Shown piece by piece: positions 5,094 to 5,933 of a stretch of DNA of 5,933 bases. Positions within the stretch are counted from its first letter, which is position 1. Each line of letters opens with the position of its first letter. The notes under the pieces are model-generated. The model was not told the DNA's origin. It worked only from the letters and a program-made list of their open reading frames with translations, and did not search any database. Source of the DNA: Bacillota bacterium (GTDB lineage: Bacteria; Bacillota; Bacilli; Alicyclobacillales; SLC66); the NCBI GenBank assembly GCA_021799325.1, contig JAJZAS010000110.1:1-5933 (forward strand). Direction: 5' to 3'. The position numbers and the translations under genes were made by a program.

Positions 5094-5645
5094 ATGATTG
5101 TTTTGAAAATGTTAGCGCTCGTGTTGTCACTGGGGATGGATACGCTAATGATGTCTATCTCACTTGGTTTTGTTCAAACCAAGGGTAAAGTAAAAATAGC
5201 GATTACCTTTGCATTTGCAGAAGCGATCATGCCTTTGGTAGGGTTATTCATTGGGAAGGAAGCAGGTCAACTCATAGGAGACTGGGCTTCACTCATCGGG
5301 GCCATTGCACTTTTGGCCGTTGCTTTGTGGTTTGTATTTTTCGAGAATGAAGCGGAGGAAGAAAATTTAGAGCGAAATTTGGTCGGATGGACGTTGATTC
5401 TCACAGCGCTGAGCATTAGTCTCGATGAGTTGGCCGTTGGTTTTTCGATCGGACTCGTAGGAGTTCCAATTGTGGTAACAATTATTTTGATTGCAATGCA
5501 GGCATTTGTCTTTACGGTTTTTGGGCTAACGTTTGGGGGTAAGTTAAAACCGTATCTTGGTGAATGGGTGGAGAAGTCGGCTGGCATTATTCTTGGGTTG
5601 CTCGGCTTATGGATTCTTGTTGAAGTTATTGTCCATATGTCTTGA
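5094..5645 (+). CDS. MntP-family (DUF204) membrane protein, probable Mn(II) efflux pump
   Basis: MntP-family proteins are six-helix inner-membrane proteins; Escherichia coli MntP exports manganese. The 183-residue product is hydrophobic throughout and matches the family in both halves. The first half has SLGMDTLMMSISLGF with Asp16, the position of the functionally important Asp16 in E. coli MntP, and AEAIMPLVGLFIG (42-54). The second half has SISLDELAVGFSIGLVG with Asp111, matching the conserved SLDAMAVG, and a terminal KSAGIILGLLGLWILVE. An acidic loop (ENEAEEENLE, 84-93) separates the halves. The ATG at 5094 has AAGGTGA 7 nt upstream. The sporulation protein YtaF belongs to the same superfamily, so the Mn role is likely but not certain, and the gene symbol is withheld. 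No yybP-ykoY manganese riboswitch is apparent upstream. Its last 20 bp overlap the 3' end of the convergent UPF0126 gene. Confidence 0.83.
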   Translation: MIVLKMLALVLSLGMDTLMMSISLGFVQTKGKVKIAITFAFAEAIMPLVGLFIGKEAGQLIGDWASLIGAIALLAVALWFVFFENEAEEENLERNLVGWTLILTALSISLDELAVGFSIGLVGVPIVVTIILIAMQAFVFTVFGLTFGGKLKPYLGEWVEKSAGIILGLLGLWILVEVIVHMS

Positions 5646-5933
5646 TAATGGGCAGCCTTAAATGGAATTTTACTGATGCCATCCGCAAAATAAACGTCAA
5701 GAAAATAAGGCCATATAATTGCCACTCTCTTTGCGGTTGTACCCAATGCATACCAATGACAATTCCCACCAAAATGGCCCACATTGCATAAATCTCTCGC
5801 TGAAATACAACAGGTTGACGATGAGCCAATACATCTCGTAAGACTCCTCCGCCGACTCCAGTAAACATGGCAGCCACTACGATTAGAATCAGTGTCGCAT
5901 GATATTGGTTGGCTAAAAGTGCACCCTCTACCG
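5626..5933 (-). CDS. UPF0126/TRIC-like membrane protein (Pfam 'glycine transporter'), 5' partial
   Basis: The frame is open from the right edge, so the gene is truncated and the GTG at 5877 is internal. About 101 C-terminal residues are visible, against about 200-210 for the family, which consists of two repeats of three helices. What is seen is the second repeat: a hydrophobic helix (ATLILIVVAAM), the signature GVGGGVLRDVL, QREIYA, a second helix AMWAILVGIVIGM, and a third GLIFLTFILRMASV ending in a short basic RLPIIKTYGQ tail. Members are integral membrane proteins related to TRIC cation channels. Some are annotated as glycine transporters, but the substrate cannot be read from the sequence. 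The stop at 5626-5628 lies inside the MntP-like gene, giving a 20-bp tail-to-tail overlap. Confidence 0.88.
   Translation of the reverse strand, partial: VEGALLANQYHATLILIVVAAMFTGVGGGVLRDVLAHRQPVVFQREIYAMWAILVGIVIGMHWVQPQREWQLYGLIFLTFILRMASVKFHLRLPIIKTYGQ

Overview
The window looks like chromosomal DNA from a Gram-positive, Bacillales-type Bacillota. The evidence is strong purine-rich Shine-Dalgarno sequences before almost every gene, use of GTG and TTG as well as ATG starts, moderate GC by eye, and Bacillus-like families (YlaM/YbgJ-type glutaminase, YdeI). The genus cannot be fixed from the sequence. No rRNA, tRNA, CRISPR array, insertion sequence, integrase or phage gene is visible, so this is ordinary housekeeping or accessory chromosome rather than a mobile element.

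Left block (1-2603, + strand): a glutaminase missing only its N-terminus at the window edge is followed 14 bp later by an ABC-2-type exporter, made of an ATPase gene and a six-helix permease gene one base apart. All three are probably one transcript. Glutaminase converts glutamine to glutamate and ammonia; the substrate of the exporter is unknown.

Middle block (2604-4399, + strand): a compact regulatory region carries a near-consensus sigma-A promoter (TTGATT-17-TATAAT). Two copies of a TTATCCGG-type dyad, 28 bp apart, lie upstream of the -35 and across the -10. It drives a probable three-gene operon: a DUF2239 protein with a ribbon-helix-helix-like segment, a RidA/YjgF-family protein lacking the catalytic arginine, and a YdeI-like DUF1801/OmdA protein. 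The DUF2239 protein is a candidate for the regulator binding these dyads. This promoter, its operators and the uncharacterised operon are the most interesting part of the window.

Right block (4406-5933): a minus-strand gene for a proline/glutamine/arginine-rich, probably disordered protein with an internal two-fold repeat converges on the YdeI-like gene. It is divergent from a plus-strand MntP-family (DUF204) membrane protein, probably a divalent-metal (Mn) exporter. A minus-strand UPF0126 membrane protein, cut by the right edge, converges on the MntP-like gene and overlaps its 3' end by 20 bp. The longest non-coding stretch is about 148 bp (4946-5093), so there is no gene-free stretch above 300 bp.
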